Source: Edwardsiella anguillarum ET080813
GTDB lineage: Bacteria > Pseudomonadota > Gammaproteobacteria > Enterobacterales > Enterobacteriaceae
Direction: 5' to 3'
Assembly: GCF_000264765.2 (NCBI RefSeq)
Contig: NZ_CP006664.1
Coordinates: 2,976,001 to 3,040,000, forward strand
DNA length: 64,000 nucleotides
A program made the position numbers and the translations under genes. The first letter of the stretch is position 1, and each line of letters starts with the position of its first letter. Shown piece by piece: positions 20,489 to 30,175 of the stretch. A model generated the notes under the pieces. It saw only the letters and a list, made by a program, of their open reading frames with translations, was not told the origin of the DNA and made no database searches.

Positions 20489-20507
20489 ATGCGCCGCGCG
20501 GGCGGGA

Positions 20508-21851
20508 TCAGGCAAACAGGCTGATGATCAGCACGATGATCAGGCCGACCACCGAGTTAACCAGCTCCAGCAGTCCCCAGGTCTTCAGCGTGTCCTTGAC
20601 CGACAGATCAAAATATCCCTTAAACAGCCAGAATGAGGCATCGTTGATGTGCGTCAGGGTGTTGGAGCCCGCGGCGGTGGCCAGCACCAGCAGCGCCGGA
20701 TTAACGCCGACCAGCTGACCCGTCGCCGGATCGAGTATGGCGGCGCTGATGATCCCGGCGGCGGTCATGGCAGAGACGACGCCCTGGCCGGTCGCCAGAC
20801 GGATCAGCACGGTGATAAGCCAGGCCATGATATAGGGGGAGACATTGCCATGGGACATCAGCATACCGATGGTATCGCCGATGCCGGTATCGATAATCGT
20901 CTGCTTCAGCACGCCGCCTGCGCCGATAATCAGGATCACCATGGCAATGCTTTTTACGGCGTTCTCAAAGGCGTTCATCACCCACTGCATGTCGTGACCG
21001 CGTGCGGTGCCGAACAGCACAAAGGCGACCAGCATGGCGATAAACATGGCGATGGGCGACGAACCGATAAAGTTGACGACCTCCCAGGCAGGCGTCCCTT
21101 TGACCAGCCAGACGTTGGCAATGGTCGTTGAGATCATGATGATCGCCGGGATGAGAGGCACCAGAATCGAGATGCCGAAAGAGGGCAGGTTATCGCGATC
21201 GACCGGGACATCCTGCGTCAGAAAGGCCGGCGTCGGACGTTCAAGGTTGCCGAGAAACCTTGGCAGGATCAGACCGGCGCAGATGACGCTCGGAATGGTG
21301 ACCAGAATACCGTAGATATAGACCATGCCCATATCTGCGCCGTAGGCGTTGACCAGGGCGACCGGCCCCGGCTGCGGCGGAAACAGTGAGTGCGCCGTTG
21401 TGGCGGCGGCGACGGCTGGGATTGCCAGCTTCAGGAAGGGGATTTTGGCCTCGGCGGCGATGACGATCACCAGCGGTGCCAGCATGATAAAGGCCACCTC
21501 ATAGAACATCGCCAGGCCGAAAATCAGGCCAATGATGATCACGGAGAGCTGAACATAGCGCAGCCCCAGACGCGTCAGCAGCGTATGGGCTATCTGATGT
21601 GCGGCGCCGGAGTCGACCATCAGTTTACCGATCACGGCGCCAAACACCACGATGATCGCCAGCTCGCCCAGGGTACTGCCGAAGCCGGATTTCATGGTAT
21701 GCAGCAGCGCCATGAGATCCATTCCGGCGAGCATGCCGACGGAGAGCGCTGCCAGCAGTAGCGCCACCATCGAGTTGATACGAAACTTGAGGTTCAGTAC
21801 CAGCATCAGTCCGATGCCGAATACGACCCAGAGTATATTGAGAATATGCAT
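20508..21851 (-). CDS. gntP: GntP-type gluconate/fructuronate:H+ symporter
   Basis: A 447-residue inner-membrane transporter with about 12-14 hydrophobic segments, the same length as E. coli GntP and strongly similar in stretches I recall ([39 protein letters not shown]). E. coli GntP transports gluconate and responds to UxuR with fructuronate as inducer. Here a uxuR gene is divergent to it and two UxuR-type operators lie just upstream of the start, so uptake of hexuronate-derived acids is likely. It is inserted between chiX and ybaP relative to E. coli; uxuAB are not in the window. Confidence 0.93.
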   Translation of the reverse strand: MHILNILWVVFGIGLMLVLNLKFRINSMVALLLAALSVGMLAGMDLMALLHTMKSGFGSTLGELAIIVVFGAVIGKLMVDSGAAHQIAHTLLTRLGLRYVQLSVIIIGLIFGLAMFYEVAFIMLAPLVIVIAAEAKIPFLKLAIPAVAAATTAHSLFPPQPGPVALVNAYGADMGMVYIYGILVTIPSVICAGLILPRFLGNLERPTPAFLTQDVPVDRDNLPSFGISILVPLIPAIIMISTTIANVWLVKGTPAWEVVNFIGSSPIAMFIAMLVAFVLFGTARGHDMQWVMNAFENAVKSIAMVILIIGAGGVLKQTIIDTGIGDTIGMLMSHGNVSPYIMAWLITVLIRLATGQGVVSAMTAAGIISAAILDPATGQLVGVNPALLVLATAAGSNTLTHINDASFWLFKGYFDLSVKDTLKTWGLLELVNSVVGLIIVLIISLFA

Positions 21852-21863
21852 AAAATCCCTGTC

Positions 21864-21880
21864 ATTTGGTCAACCAATTT
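21864..21880. promoter_or_regulatory. UxuR/ExuR-type operator, gntP-proximal
   Basis: ATTTGGTCAACCAATTT contains the 5-2-5 dyad TTGGT-CA-ACCAA (21866-21877), close to the known UxuR/ExuR consensus AATTGGTATACCAATT. It lies 13 nt upstream of the gntP start codon, a position suited to repression. Confidence 0.8.
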
Positions 21881-21906
21881 AAATTCGGCCGACATGTTAT
21901 CTGTTT

Positions 21907-21918
21907 TTGGTTGACCAA
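21907..21918. promoter_or_regulatory. UxuR/ExuR-type operator, gntP-distal
   Basis: The dyad TTGGT-TG-ACCAA has the same half sites as the proximal operator. The two centres are 41 bp apart, close to four helical turns, which would put both bound dimers on the same DNA face. Confidence 0.78.
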
Positions 21919-22228
21919 TGATGCGACGATTATCACACCACTTTATTTATTATTTAAGTGACTAATAGCTTGCTATATCTTTTGGCGCCGCCGTGGCGCA
22001 GTGATTTTTTCCTTTTTATTCAATTGATTGTGTTTTTATCGGGCTCATCAGGCGCGAGAGCTCCGCGATCGCCGTCATATTTTGGCGGGGAGACGACGCG
22101 CGGGACGGGATGCGGGCAGCTGAACCGATGTTATTTGATCCGCCTCGTTTTTCCGTGCGCCGCTGGCCACGCCGTCGGCGGGCGGTGGTATAGTTCGACG
22201 TTATATAATGGGAGCTGGCGAGTGCTAT

Positions 22229-22990
22229 ATGATGAAAGATCACAGGGTGCAACGGCGGCCCTATCAGGAGATCGGGGCGATGATCCGCGATCTGATCGCC
22301 CAGACGCCCTATCGTCCCGGTGAGCGCCTGCCGCCGGAGCGAGATATTGCCGAGAGGCTGGGCGTGACGCGTACCGTGGTGCGCGAGGCGCTGATCATGC
22401 TGGAGATTAATGGACTGGTTGAGGTGCGGCGCGGCGCCGGGATCTTTGTGCTGGAAGCGCCGGTGCAGAAGGAGAGCGTCTCGTGTAATGACGCCGGGCC
22501 CTTTGAGCTGCTGCAGGCCCGGCAGCTGCTGGAGAGCAATATCGCCGAGTTTGCCGCGCTGCAGGCGACGCGTGAGGATATTATCAAGATGCGTCATGCG
22601 CTGCAGCTTGAGGCGCTAGAGCTGGCCTCGACCGCGCCCGACGGGCCGGAGTGCGGCGATATGCAGTTCCACCTGGCCATTGCCGAAGCGACCCATAACA
22701 GCATGCTGGTGGATCTGTTCCGCCAGTCGTGGCAGTGGCGGGAGCACAATCCGATGTGGATCCAGCTACACCGTCATCTGGCGGATACGCACTATCGTAC
22801 GGCCTGGCTGGCCGACCATCACCAGATTCTGGCCGCGCTGATCAAGAGGGATGCCCGGGCCGCCAAGCTGGCCATGTGGCAGCACCTGGAAAACGTGAAG
22901 CGGCGCCTGCTGGCATTTTCTGACGTCGATGATATCGACTTTGACGGCTACCTGTTCGACTCTTGGCCGCTGGACAGACTGACCCCCTGA
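22229..22990 (+). CDS. uxuR: GntR/FadR-family regulator UxuR
   Basis: A 253-residue repressor. The N-terminal winged helix-turn-helix (RPYQEIGAMIRDLI, then ERLGVTRTVVREALIMLEI) is followed by an FCD ligand-binding domain whose stretches FELLQARQLLESNIAEFAAL and MQFHLAIAEATHNSMLV are almost those of E. coli UxuR. Metal-ligand histidines typical of FCD domains are visible. UxuR responds to fructuronate and controls hexuronate genes and gntP. It is divergent from gntP; the 377-nt gap between the starts holds two operators. The start at 22229 (ATGATG) is chosen by similarity; the ribosome-binding site is weak. Confidence 0.93.
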   Translation: MMKDHRVQRRPYQEIGAMIRDLIAQTPYRPGERLPPERDIAERLGVTRTVVREALIMLEINGLVEVRRGAGIFVLEAPVQKESVSCNDAGPFELLQARQLLESNIAEFAALQATREDIIKMRHALQLEALELASTAPDGPECGDMQFHLAIAEATHNSMLVDLFRQSWQWREHNPMWIQLHRHLADTHYRTAWLADHHQILAALIKRDARAAKLAMWQHLENVKRRLLAFSDVDDIDFDGYLFDSWPLDRLTP

Positions 22991-22999
22991 GGGGCGGGC

Positions 23000-23812
23000 T
23001 CAGGCCGTTAGCGCATAGGGCGCCAGCAGATCCGGCAGCCCCTGCTCGCCAAACAGGTGCAGTGCGCCCACGGCCACCACATACTCTCCCGGCGGCAGGA
23101 CGATCAGGCGCTGGCGCCAGGCGCGGTTACGCTGCACCATCAGCACGTCGGCCAGCGCCGGGCAAAAGGTCATCGGCAGCGGCGTCTGCAGCACCGGCGG
23201 GGGCGCTAGCCACCAGCCGATCAGCGTCTGCAGCAGGCGGGCATTGTTGTGCCAGTGCCGCAGGGTATCATCCAGCAGATCACGTCCCTGTTCGGGGAGC
23301 CGGTACAGCATTTCCAGCTGGGTATCGGCGCCCTCCAGCTCTACGATCGGCCGTTCTGCCCCATGGGCACAGTTCAGCAGCTGGCAGTCGATGCCAAATT
23401 CGCTGCACAGCCCCAGCTGTTGCGCTTGCTGCGCCTGCAGCAGCAGCGCGCAGCGCCACAGGGGAAAGTCATCCATGCGCTCGACGGCCAGGCCGGTTTC
23501 GCGGCAGCGTTGGCTGAGTGCGTCATAGCGCGCGGCGTCCAGGCGTGCCGACAGCGGCTGCGCCTGGGGCGGGCTGCTGATATCGCTGCCGGGGCGGGTG
23601 ATATCGGCCTCGACGATCAGCGCCTGAGCCTGGCGCACGCGCTGAAGCAGGGGCGCCGGTAGCGGCGACATCGCGGCGTTGCCCATGTGAATGCTGGCGA
23701 CCAGATGCAGCCGGGCGCCGTTGCGCAGGTTTACGTCAAGGGCCGGATAGGGGTAGCGTGGCGGCGGGAGCAGCCCGAGACGGGCGGCCAGGTGCCGTAG
23801 TCGGTTGAACAT
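23000..23812 (-). CDS. ybaP: TraB/GumN-family protein YbaP
   Basis: A 270-residue protein of the TraB (GumN) family, similar to E. coli YbaP (264). The signature LHLVASIHMGN lies near residue 36, and the conserved C-terminal element VVAVGALHLFGEQGLP near residue 240. TraB-fold proteins are thought to be metallopeptidase-like, with the GxxH motifs as metal ligands, but YbaP has no established activity. It sits between the inserted uxuR and copA; E. coli ybaQ is missing from this interval. Confidence 0.88.
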   Translation of the reverse strand: MFNRLRHLAARLGLLPPPRYPYPALDVNLRNGARLHLVASIHMGNAAMSPLPAPLLQRVRQAQALIVEADITRPGSDISSPPQAQPLSARLDAARYDALSQRCRETGLAVERMDDFPLWRCALLLQAQQAQQLGLCSEFGIDCQLLNCAHGAERPIVELEGADTQLEMLYRLPEQGRDLLDDTLRHWHNNARLLQTLIGWWLAPPPVLQTPLPMTFCPALADVLMVQRNRAWRQRLIVLPPGEYVVAVGALHLFGEQGLPDLLAPYALTA

Positions 23813-23893
23813 GATGCCTCCGGCAGGGCGCGCCGCCGGATTCAGGCAGCCGCCGTTACAGTGTGCGGTAATCTCTTCATGCTACCTGAGGAC

Positions 23894-23925
23894 GAAAAAA
23901 AAGCACCGGCTTCCGGTGCTTTTTG
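23894..23925 (-). terminator. Intrinsic terminator after copA
   Basis: Stem AAGCACCGG / CCGGTGCTT (23901-23909 with 23913-23921) with a run of A on the plus strand, i.e. eight or more T on the minus strand, about 20 nt past the copA stop. The flanking T-run on the plus strand would make it work in both directions. Confidence 0.9.
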
Positions 23926-23939
23926 TCTTCAGAGGTCGT

Positions 23940-26684
23940 TTAGTCCTTCGGGGTAAAACGCAGCAGGCGGTTGGCGTTGCTGACCACCGTGATGGAGGAG
24001 AGCGCCATGGCGGCGCCGGCGACCACCGGGCTGAGCAGGGTGCCGGTCAACGGGTAGAGTACCCCGGCGGCGATCGGAATACCCAGCGTGTTATAGACAA
24101 ACGCGCCCAGCAGGTTCTGCTTCATATTGCGCAGCGTGGCCCGCGACAGCGCCACCGCATCAGCCACGCCGCTCAGGCTATGGCGCATTAGGGTGATGGC
24201 CGCCGTCTCGATGGCGATATCGCTGCCGCCGCCCATGGCGATGCCGACGTCCGCCTGCGCCAGCGCCGGGGCATCGTTAATACCATCGCCGACCATGGCG
24301 ACCTTATGCCCTGCCTGCTGTAGCGATCTGATGGCCTCCGCCTTGCCCTCCGGCAGCACGCCGGCGATCACCTGATCTATTCCCGCTTCGCGCGCGATAG
24401 CCTGGGCGGTGAGTGGATTGTCCCCCGTCAGCATCACCAGCCGGTAGCCCATACCGTGCAGACGCTGCAGGGCGGCGACGCTGTCGCTGCGCAGCGGATC
24501 GCGAATCGACAGCAGCGCCGCGGCGCGACCGTCGACCGCCAGCAGCACCGGCGTGGCGCCCTGGCTGGCCTGCTGCGCCAGCAGCGTATCCAGGGCGTGG
24601 GTGTCGACCCCTTGCGCCGCCATCAGCGCCGCGTTGCCCAGCAGCAGGGTATGGCCCTCGGCTTCACCGCTGACTCCCAGCCCGCGCAGGGTGCGAAACT
24701 GGGTGACCGGCGGCAGCGTTTGCCCTTCGGCCCGGGCGCTGACGGCGCGCGCCAGTGGGTGGTTGGAGCCACTCTCCAGCGCGGCGGCCCAGCGGAGGGC
24801 CTGCGTTTCGTCGATGCCCTCCAGCGTATGGACGGCGATCACCTTGGGCATCCCTTCGGTCAGGGTGCCCGTTTTATCGAAGACCAGCGTATCCAGCTCG
24901 CTGGCGTGCTGCAGCGCATCGGCGTCGCGCACCAGCACCCCCAGCTCGGCGGCGCGGCCGACTCCGGAGATGATGGACATCGGCGTCGCTAGCCCCAGCG
25001 CGCAGGGACAGGCGATGATCAGCACCGTCGTGGCGACCACCAGGGTATAGACCAGCTGCGGCTGCGGGCCGAAGAAGAACCAGATCAGCCCGCTGATGAC
25101 GGCGATGGCGACCACCGTCGGTACAAAGACGGCGGAGATGCGATCCGCCAGCTGGCCGATGGCCGGCTTACTGCTTTGGGCCTGGCGGACCAGCTTAATG
25201 ATGCGCGCCAGCGTGGTCTGGCTGCCGATGGCGGCGGCGCGGAACAGCACGCTGCCATCGGTGACGACGGTGCCGGCGTGCACCCGATCGCCGGCGCCCT
25301 TTTGCTGCGCGATGGGTTCGCCGGTCAGCATGGCCTCATCCAGCCAGGCCTCGCCGGAGAGGATCTCACCGTCGACCGGTACCCGATCGCCGGTGACCAG
25401 ACGCAGGGTCATTCCCAGCTGCACCTCGGCTAACGGCACGTTCTTCTCGCCCTCGTCCGTCACCAGGCGAGCGGTCGGCGGCGTCAGATCCAACAGTCGT
25501 TCCAGGGCGCTGGAGGAGCGTTGGCGCGCCCGCGCCTCCATCGCATGCCCCAGGTTGATCAGGCCGATGATCATCGCGCTGGCCTCATAGTAGAGGTGGC
25601 GCGCCTCCGGCGGAAAAATCTGTGGCCACAGGTTGACGCTGATGGAGTACAGCCAGGCGGCACCGGTGCCCAGTGCCACCAGCGTATCCATGGTGGCGCT
25701 GCCGTTGAGCAGGCTACGCCAGGCGTTGCGATAGAAGTGGCCGCCGGCACCGATCATCACTGCCAGGGTGGCGATCCCGACGATAAGCCAGGGGATCTGG
25801 CTGTGCTCGGTTAAGGTCATCGAACCGCCGAACAGCCCCCAGGCCATCAGCGGCAGACCGAGCCCCAGCGCCACGGCGGCCTGCCAGCGGAAGGCGCGCA
25901 CGGCTTTCTGCGCGCTCTCATGCTGACGGGCGCGGCGCAGCGCCTCATCTTGGATTATCTCCGCGCCGTAGCCGGCCTTCTGCACGGCGCTGACCAGCGC
26001 CTGCGGATCGCCGTGGCCGCTGACCAGCGCGCTGCGTTCGGCTAGGTTGACCCGGGCATGCGCTACGCCGGGCACCGCCTGCAGAGCGTTTTGCACTTTC
26101 AGCACGCAGCTGGCGCAGCTCATGCCGTCGAGCAGCAGCTGCACGCTGTCGTCGTCATCGCCGGCGCGCGGTGCGGCGTCGGCGGACGCGGTGGCTGCCG
26201 GAGTGGGATCGAGAGCCGCTGCCTGGGTTTCCGGCATCGCAACATCAGTGCTGGGCAGCGGCTCAGATTTTGGGTATGCACCCTCCACGGCCTGCGCCTG
26301 GTAGCCTGCCTGCTGCACGGCGGCTACCAGCGCTGCGTTGTCCGCCTGGCCATAGATGTCGGCTTGGGTGAGGGTCACCATGGCGGCGTCAACGCCGGGC
26401 ACGGCCTCCAGCGCCTGGGTGACGCTGGCGATGCAGTGGCCACAGCTCAGGTCGCTGAGGCTGAGGCGGACGTCGGCATCGCCGGCCGGCGCGGCCTGGT
26501 AACCCGCCTGCTCGACGCTGTGAATAATATCAGCGGCGCTGGCGCTGCCGATCACCCGGGCATAGCGCGGCGTATTGACGATGGCCTGCTCGACGTCGGG
26601 GCGGGCCTCCAGCGCATTTTTTACTTTTTTAGCGCAGTTCATGCAGGAAAGCCCCTGCAGGGCGAATAGCTGTGTCTGTGACAT
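23940..26684 (-). CDS. copA: Copper-exporting P1B-type ATPase CopA with three HMA domains
   Basis: A 914-residue inner-membrane pump for cuprous ion, about 80 residues longer than E. coli CopA. It has three N-terminal heavy-metal-associated domains with CxxC motifs at C14/C17, C81/C84 and C190/C193, where E. coli has two. Also visible are the membrane CPC motif ([13 protein letters not shown]), the phosphorylation site DKTGTLTEG and [14 protein letters not shown] with [13 protein letters not shown]. The start at 26684 ([10 protein letters not shown]) matches the family; in-frame codons upstream run into the CueR promoter. A programmed -1 frameshift signal follows the second HMA domain (separate entry). 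Divergent from cueR. Confidence 0.97.
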   Translation of the reverse strand: MSQTQLFALQGLSCMNCAKKVKNALEARPDVEQAIVNTPRYARVIGSASAADIIHSVEQAGYQAAPAGDADVRLSLSDLSCGHCIASVTQALEAVPGVDAAMVTLTQADIYGQADNAALVAAVQQAGYQAQAVEGAYPKSEPLPSTDVAMPETQAAALDPTPAATASADAAPRAGDDDDSVQLLLDGMSCASCVLKVQNALQAVPGVAHARVNLAERSALVSGHGDPQALVSAVQKAGYGAEIIQDEALRRARQHESAQKAVRAFRWQAAVALGLGLPLMAWGLFGGSMTLTEHSQIPWLIVGIATLAVMIGAGGHFYRNAWRSLLNGSATMDTLVALGTGAAWLYSISVNLWPQIFPPEARHLYYEASAMIIGLINLGHAMEARARQRSSSALERLLDLTPPTARLVTDEGEKNVPLAEVQLGMTLRLVTGDRVPVDGEILSGEAWLDEAMLTGEPIAQQKGAGDRVHAGTVVTDGSVLFRAAAIGSQTTLARIIKLVRQAQSSKPAIGQLADRISAVFVPTVVAIAVISGLIWFFFGPQPQLVYTLVVATTVLIIACPCALGLATPMSIISGVGRAAELGVLVRDADALQHASELDTLVFDKTGTLTEGMPKVIAVHTLEGIDETQALRWAAALESGSNHPLARAVSARAEGQTLPPVTQFRTLRGLGVSGEAEGHTLLLGNAALMAAQGVDTHALDTLLAQQASQGATPVLLAVDGRAAALLSIRDPLRSDSVAALQRLHGMGYRLVMLTGDNPLTAQAIAREAGIDQVIAGVLPEGKAEAIRSLQQAGHKVAMVGDGINDAPALAQADVGIAMGGGSDIAIETAAITLMRHSLSGVADAVALSRATLRNMKQNLLGAFVYNTLGIPIAAGVLYPLTGTLLSPVVAGAAMALSSITVVSNANRLLRFTPKD
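26213..26274 (-). promoter_or_regulatory. Candidate programmed -1 frameshift signal in copA (CopA(Z)-type)
   Basis: On the minus strand, codons 138-139 form the heptamer C CCA AAA (26274-26268). A -1 slip gives one more codon, ATC, then TGA (26265-26263). Three nt past the heptamer begins the perfect 11-bp stem GAGCCGCTGCC / GGCAGCGGCTC (26264-26254 with 26223-26213), with a 30-nt loop. The product would be 140 residues carrying HMA1 and HMA2 without the pump. E. coli copA is known to make a copper chaperone by -1 frameshifting; there the product has a single HMA domain. Confidence 0.8.
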
Positions 26685-26765
26685 GATGAGACCTCTCTCG
26701 TAAATGGTTACGCTCAGGGTGCGGCGCGATAGCCTGCCGATTGGCGTCGTCCTCAATTACGGTTA

Positions 26766-26796
26766 AGCTTAAACCTTCCCGCAAGGTTAAGGTCAA
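26766..26796 (-). promoter_or_regulatory. CueR-controlled copA promoter
   Basis: On the minus strand, -35 TTGACC (26796-26791), a 19-bp spacer, and -10 TAAGCT (26771-26766). The spacer contains the dyad ACCTT-N5-AAGGT (26773-26787). The over-long 19-bp spacer and this dyad are the hallmark of MerR-family activators and match the E. coli copA promoter. Confidence 0.93.
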
Positions 26797-26805
26797 GGGG
26801 GACGG

Positions 26806-27219
26806 GTGAATATTAGTGAAGTGGCGAAAAAAACCGGCCTGAGCAGCAAGGCCATTCGCTTTTATGAAGAGAAAGGGCTGGTGACGCCGCCGCTGCGCGG
26901 GGAGAACGGCTACCGCCACTATGCGGCGACCCAGCTGGAGGAGCTGACGCTGCTGCGTCAGGCGCGCCAGGTCGGTTTTACGCTGGAGGAGTGCCGGGAG
27001 CTGATGGCGCTGTTCCACGACGAGCACCGCCACAGCGCCGAGGTAAAACAGCGCACCCTGCAAAAGGTGGCGGAGATCGAGTCACACATCCGCGATCTGC
27101 AGGCGATGCGTGACCGGCTGGCGGCGCTGGCACAGGCCTGCCCCGGTGACGATAGCGCCGATTGCCCGATCATTAACGATCTGGCCGGCTGCTGTCGCGG
27201 GGCGGGGCACAGGGGATAA
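26806..27219 (+). CDS. cueR: Copper-responsive MerR-family regulator CueR
   Basis: A 137-residue activator. The N-terminal MerR helix-turn-helix ([20 protein letters not shown]) and the wing are followed by a long dimerisation helix and the metal-binding loop CPGDDSADC, whose two cysteines bind Cu(I), as C112 and C120 do in E. coli CueR. Translation starts at a GTG (26806) preceded by AAGGGGGA. Divergent from copA across the CueR promoter. Its last 47 nt overlap the convergent ybbJ. The C-terminal tail with extra cysteines ([10 protein letters not shown]) is typical of the family. Confidence 0.95.
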   Translation: MNISEVAKKTGLSSKAIRFYEEKGLVTPPLRGENGYRHYAATQLEELTLLRQARQVGFTLEECRELMALFHDEHRHSAEVKQRTLQKVAEIESHIRDLQAMRDRLAALAQACPGDDSADCPIINDLAGCCRGAGHRG

Positions 27220-27655
27220 CCTCCAGCGTGATGCCGCTGACGGCGCGCACCTGAACGCACTGTCCGGCGGGCAGATCCTGTGCACAGGTGACGCGCCAGC
27301 TGCTGTCACCGAGGCGCAGGCGCCCATGGCCGTTGACCAGGGGCTGCTCCAGGAGCGCCCGTTGACCGATCAGCTGGCGACCGCGCTGGTTGAGGACGCT
27401 GTCCGCGCCCTCTTCCGCGGCGCCGCGGCGCTGCCAGCGCCACCACAATAGGGCGCTGATCACCGTCAGCAGGGCGAACAGGGTGAGCTGAGCCTCCCAG
27501 CCAAACGGCCACAGCCAGTGCAGCAGGCCGACCAGCAGGGCGGCGCAGCCGCTCCACAGGGCATAGCCTCCGGCGCCGAGCAGCTCGGCGGCCAGCAACA
27601 GTCCCCCCAGCGTGAGCCACAGACCGTGAGGGTTCTGCAGCAGATAGGCCATCAT
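27173..27655 (-). CDS. ybbJ: NfeD-family membrane protein YbbJ
   Basis: A 160-residue protein with two or three N-terminal membrane helices (to about residue 70) and a C-terminal OB-fold NfeD domain ([28 protein letters not shown]). The ATG at 27655 overlaps the qmcA stop as ATGA, so the pair is translationally coupled; an in-frame ATG at 27664 is less likely. NfeD proteins pair with SPFH proteins such as QmcA in membrane quality control or microdomain scaffolding. It converges on cueR with a 47-nt overlap. Confidence 0.92.
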   Translation of the reverse strand: MMAYLLQNPHGLWLTLGGLLLAAELLGAGGYALWSGCAALLVGLLHWLWPFGWEAQLTLFALLTVISALLWWRWQRRGAAEEGADSVLNQRGRQLIGQRALLEQPLVNGHGRLRLGDSSWRVTCAQDLPAGQCVQVRAVSGITLEVIPCAPPRDSSRPDR

Positions 27656-28569
27656 GGCTGGCAATCCTTGCGGCTGTCTGAACGCAGCAGTTCGCTGATC
27701 CCGCCGACGGCGCCCAGCAGGCTGCTGGCCTCCAGCGGCATCATGATCACCTTGCTGTTATTCGACTCGCCGATACGCTGCAGCGCTTCGGTATACCTCT
27801 GTGCGACAAAATAGTTGATGGCCTGCATGTTCCCGGCGGCAATGGCCTCCGACACCATGGCGGTGGCCTGCGCTTCGGCCTGGGCGGCGCGCTCGCGCGC
27901 CTCGGCCTGCAGGAAGGCGGACTGACGCTCCCCCTCCGCCTTGAGGATCTGCGACTGTTTCTCCCCCTCCGCGCGCAGAATCGCGGCCTGACGCACCCCC
28001 TCGGCCTCCAGAATATCAGCGCGCTTGGTGCGCTCGGCCTTCATCTGGGCGTTCATGGAAGCGATCAGCTCGGCCGGTGGGCGTACGTCGCGGATTTCAA
28101 TACGGGTCACTTTGATCCCCCAGGGGTTGGTGGCTTCATCGACGATCTGCAGCAGGCGGCTGTTGATCAGATCGCGCTGGGAGAGCATCTCATCCAGCTC
28201 CATGGAGCCGAGCACGGTACGGATGTTGGTCATCGTCAGATTGATGATCGCCAGATCGAGGTTGCTCACCTCATAGGCGGCACGTGCCGGATCGATCACC
28301 TGAATGAAGCAGACGGCATCGATGGTGACGTTGGCGTTGTCTTTGGAGATCACCTCCTGGGAAGGGATGTCCAGAACTTGTTCCATCATGTTGATTTTAC
28401 GGCCAATGCGATCCATGAACGGGATCACCAGATTCAGCCCCGGCATCAGGGTGCGGGTGTAGCGGCCAAAACGTTCAACGGTCCACTGATAGCCCTGAGG
28501 GACGATCTTTATCGCCGACCAGACGATAACCAGGGCGACGATCACCAGTACCGGAAAGACTGTGAGCAT
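27652..28569 (-). CDS. qmcA: SPFH/prohibitin-family protein QmcA (YbbK)
   Basis: A 305-residue inner-membrane protein. One N-terminal membrane helix (residues 2-22) is followed by the SPFH domain ([19 protein letters not shown] onwards), then a long helical, alanine- and glutamate-rich coiled coil with repeated [17 protein letters not shown] segments (about 190-250). Similar to E. coli QmcA, a multicopy suppressor linked to the FtsH protease. Forms an operon with ybbJ. Order copA-cueR-ybbJ-qmcA is conserved. Confidence 0.95.
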   Translation of the reverse strand: MLTVFPVLVIVALVIVWSAIKIVPQGYQWTVERFGRYTRTLMPGLNLVIPFMDRIGRKINMMEQVLDIPSQEVISKDNANVTIDAVCFIQVIDPARAAYEVSNLDLAIINLTMTNIRTVLGSMELDEMLSQRDLINSRLLQIVDEATNPWGIKVTRIEIRDVRPPAELIASMNAQMKAERTKRADILEAEGVRQAAILRAEGEKQSQILKAEGERQSAFLQAEARERAAQAEAQATAMVSEAIAAGNMQAINYFVAQRYTEALQRIGESNNSKVIMMPLEASSLLGAVGGISELLRSDSRKDCQP

Positions 28570-28620
28570 GTGTTTCTCCTTGAGTTGGCGGGCTGAGGGC
28601 GCGGCGGAGGGCCGCGCGGC

Positions 28621-29220
28621 TTAGTCCGGGAACGCCGTCAGTTCAAAAACGCCCAGCTGGCCGTGGCCGCGAATATCCACGCTGTGTGTCTGCGGGCAGG
28701 GCGTTTGCAGGATGGCGCTGTCATAGCGCGCCAGCTGCAGCGATGCCGTGGCGCCGAGCGGCGTCAGCGACAGGTCGCCCTGGCGGCAAAACAGCAGGAT
28801 CGTGCTGGCGTGACAGCGCAGCGGGGGCATGGTGGGGCGAATATCCAGCCACTGCAAACGCGCGCCGTAGTGGCGCGGGTCGTAAATCAGGTTGAGATCG
28901 CGCACCGGGCCATCGCTCAGGTGACCGCTGACCCGGCTATCGCCGGAGAAGCGCACGATGTCATTGCCGCATAGCGGCGGCTGGGTTGAGCCGTCAATGG
29001 TCAGCGTCAGCCCTGACCCCTCGAGCAGCGATAGGATCCGCTGATAGCCGCCGTAGGCGGAGAAGGGGGCATCGCGGGTGACATCGGCCATTGAGAGTCG
29101 CCAGCGAAAGCGGGAGCCGCTGGCGTTGTCCTCCCGCATGATTTCACGCGTGGTGCCCTGACCGTTGTGCCAGGGCATGCTTTGGTAGTCGCTTAACCGG
29201 TGAATCTGCCACGGGGTCAT
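28621..29220 (-). CDS. HutD/Ves-family cupin protein
   Basis: A 199-residue protein of the HutD/Ves family: WHNGQGTTREIMRE near the N-terminus, FRWRLSMADVTRDAPFSAYGGYQRILSLLEG in the first cupin half, and VRDLNLIYDPRHYGARL in the second. HutD is often linked to histidine use and Ves to cold response; the activity is unknown. No other hut gene is nearby. The start at 29220 (MTPWQIHRL) fits the family; an in-frame extension of 68 codons is unlikely. It lies 51 nt downstream of the qmcA start, same strand, so a shared transcript is possible. Confidence 0.85.
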   Translation of the reverse strand: MTPWQIHRLSDYQSMPWHNGQGTTREIMREDNASGSRFRWRLSMADVTRDAPFSAYGGYQRILSLLEGSGLTLTIDGSTQPPLCGNDIVRFSGDSRVSGHLSDGPVRDLNLIYDPRHYGARLQWLDIRPTMPPLRCHASTILLFCRQGDLSLTPLGATASLQLARYDSAILQTPCPQTHSVDIRGHGQLGVFELTAFPD

Positions 29221-29464
29221 CGCTGTCTGTCCTGTAAACGGGCCGCACGGCGGCATAACTGTAGTCTGTGGAGCGCCCTCGGCGCCCATCCATGCCCATC
29301 TATAATGTATAGCTATTTTGTGGGCAATGGCACGCGACAGGTCAAATAGTTGTGTCCGATAGCTGCGTTTATCGCGGCCGATGAGGCGGCGGCGGTTTGG
29401 CGTGCGCGGGGAAATCTGCCACAATGCCGCCCGTCCGAGGCGTCCTCAAACAAGGCAGAACACG

Positions 29465-30136
29465 ATGCAGTATCCGATCAATGAAGTATTTCAGAGTTTA
29501 CAGGGCGAAGGTTTTTATACCGGCGTTCCGGCGATTTTTATTCGTCTGCAGGGGTGCCCGGTCGGCTGCAGCTGGTGCGATAGTCAGCACACCTGGCATC
29601 AGCGCCCGGAGTGTCAAGCCGATCTGGCGCAGATCGTTGAAAAGACGGCGGAGAGCGAAGCCTGGGCCAGCGCCGATGCGGCGGCGCTGGTTGCGCTGTT
29701 ACGGCAGCGGGGCTATCAGGCCCGCCACGTAGTGATCACCGGCGGCGAGCCCTGTATGTACGATCTGCTGCCGTTGACCACGGCGCTGGAGCAGGGCGGC
29801 TATCGCTGCCAGATAGAGACCAGCGGAACCCACCCGGTGCGCTGCAGCGCACAGACCTGGGTGACCGTATCCCCCAAGGTGGGGATGCGCGGAGGGATGG
29901 AGGTGCTTACCGACGCGCTACGCCGCGCCAACGAGATAAAACACCCGGTTGCGCGGGCGCGCGATATCGAGGCGCTGGATGCGCTGCTGGCGCGTTTGGA
30001 CGGTGAGTTGCCGCCGGTGGTGGCGCTACAGCCGATCTCCTGTAAGGAAGAGGCGACCCGCCTGTGTATTGAAACGTGCCTGGCGCGCAACTGGCGCCTG
30101 TCCATGCAGACTCATAAATACCTGAATATCGTCTGA
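29465..30136 (+). CDS. queE: 7-carboxy-7-deazaguanine synthase QueE
   Basis: A 223-residue radical-SAM enzyme making the deazapurine core of queuosine. The SAM-cluster cysteines sit in the unusual spacing GCPVGCSWCD (C x3 C x2 C), followed by HVVITGGEPCMYDLLPL and IETSGTHPVRC. The length and the ends (MQYPINEVFQSLQGEGFYTG and RNWRLSMQTHKYLNIV) match E. coli QueE. The pathway partner queD is 1.6 kb downstream on the other strand, so queuosine genes are loosely grouped. A GC-rich hairpin around 30141-30168 follows with no U-tract. Confidence 0.96.
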   Translation: MQYPINEVFQSLQGEGFYTGVPAIFIRLQGCPVGCSWCDSQHTWHQRPECQADLAQIVEKTAESEAWASADAAALVALLRQRGYQARHVVITGGEPCMYDLLPLTTALEQGGYRCQIETSGTHPVRCSAQTWVTVSPKVGMRGGMEVLTDALRRANEIKHPVARARDIEALDALLARLDGELPPVVALQPISCKEEATRLCIETCLARNWRLSMQTHKYLNIV

Positions 30137-30175
30137 GTAGCGCGCCCCGCCGGAGAGCGGCGGGGCGCGTTGGCA

